A DNA stretch of 64,000 nucleotides from Rikenellaceae bacterium. GTDB taxonomy: Bacteria; Bacteroidota; Bacteroidia; Bacteroidales; Rikenellaceae. The stretch covers positions 1 to 64,000 of the forward strand of contig WRDF01000006.1 of the NCBI GenBank assembly GCA_009783565.1. Direction: 5' to 3'. Made by a program: the position numbers and the translations under genes. This document shows, in pieces, positions 63,658-64,000 of the stretch. The notes beneath the pieces are model-generated. The model searched no databases and had not been told where the DNA came from. It worked only from the letters and a program-made list of their open reading frames with translations. Position 1 is the first letter of the stretch; every line of letters begins with the position of its first letter.

Positions 63658-64000
63658 ATGATGAAAAAGGTTTGGCCTTGTATCGCACCTTATATCGTGG
63701 CGATTGCGACGTTCGCGGCAGCGGCGGCGTTGTATTTTGCGCCGCAGTTCGAAGGGCGCGAGTTGACGATGCACGACATTACGCAATATGAAGGTTCGTC
63801 GCGCGACATCGACCTGCATCGCGAACGGTTCGGCGAAGACCCGCAATGGACGGGCAATTCGTTCTCCGGTATGCCCGCGAGCCTGATCAGTATGCAGTAT
63901 CCGGGCCAGATACTCAAACGGGTGTCGCACTGGTTGGAGTTTATGGGGCGGCCTGCATCGCTGATATTTCTGGCGATGGTCGGGTTTTTCGTGATGCTGC
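63658..64000 (+). CDS. YfhO-family membrane protein (partial, C-terminus off the window)
   Basis: A 114-codon open frame from ATG at 63658 (second ATG at 63661) to the window edge. The N-terminus MMKKVWPCIAPYIVAIATFAAAAALYFAPQFEGRELTMHDITQYEG matches the large Bacteroidetes YfhO-type proteins (first TM, then a D-x-x-Q-Y region), followed by DPQWTGNSFSGMPASLISMQYP, a variant of their WT..FGGMP motif, and the next helix (SLIFLAMVGFFVML). These are multi-spanning proteins linked to lipoteichoic/glycolipid glycosylation in other phyla. The role here is unknown. A TTACTTTG box lies about 25 bp upstream. Confidence 0.75.
   Translation, partial: MMKKVWPCIAPYIVAIATFAAAAALYFAPQFEGRELTMHDITQYEGSSRDIDLHRERFGEDPQWTGNSFSGMPASLISMQYPGQILKRVSHWLEFMGRPASLIFLAMVGFFVML

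Overview
The window looks like a chromosomal stretch of an anaerobic Bacteroidota (Bacteroidales) organism with fairly high GC. The evidence is: Bacteroidetes-type -7 promoter boxes (TAnnTTTG) upstream of many genes with no strong Shine-Dalgarno sequences; a DUF3575/DUF3868 pair; a TolB-like propeller lipoprotein; the purH-mreBCD order; a second EF-G without a normal GTPase centre; and [Fe]-hydrogenase-like and heterodisulfide-reductase-like iron-sulfur proteins. A gut or other anoxic habitat (for example Rikenellaceae or relatives) is an inference, not something the sequence proves.

Layout. 1-3.8 kb (minus strand): surface and periplasmic genes: a partial propeller lipoprotein, a secreted peritrophin-A/CBM14-like cysteine-rich peptide, an FKBP-like lipoprotein, an OmpA/DUF3868 protein and a DUF3575 protein. 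3.9-7.6 kb (minus): rfbA followed by a DRTGG / HATPase / [Fe]-hydrogenase-like / DRTGG module, probably a redox-sensing switch. 7.8-9.6 kb: a deaminase and an S41 protease. 9.8-12 kb: an EF-G2-type paralogue. 12.2-17.3 kb: a five-gene Hdr-like electron-transfer cluster (HdrC, HdrB, HdrA, ferredoxin, membrane HdrDE). 17.4-31.8 kb: the translation/transcription core, in the order tRNA-Thr, tRNA-Tyr, tRNA-Gly, tuf, tRNA-Trp, secE, nusG, rplK, rplA, rplJ, rplL, rpoB, rpoC, then greA. 32.6-34.8 kb: mscS and ychF. 35.1-41.7 kb: a TetR-controlled RND efflux operon ending in a small PII/CutA-like gene. 41.8-53 kb: purB, a TPR protein, tadA, aspS, gpsA, purH, mreBCD and fba. 53.1-55 kb: a PH-domain-like membrane protein and an AT-rich orphan coiled-coil membrane protein. 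55.2-64 kb: a fucosidase/SDR/ispD operon, a LysM glucosaminidase, small conserved proteins, argS, dusB and the start of a YfhO-type membrane protein.

The most unusual layer is in the intergenic DNA. At least four families of dispersed structured repeats recur across the window. Family A is about 122 bp with inverted ends. Family B is the 'tcattgcgag/gaatctatcg' palindromes, two of which are perfect 33-34 bp stems between convergent genes. Family C is an alternating purine-pyrimidine palindrome plus tail, often directly after stop codons. Family D is a GC-rich 'cgccgtcggcgg' element ending in a hairpin whose sequence differs between copies while its pairing is kept. A large element between tRNA-Tyr and tRNA-Gly folds on paper into a four-way junction with two GAA-capped side hairpins. 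These elements, the Hdr-like cluster and the hydrogenase-like DRTGG module are the best candidates for undescribed biology here.
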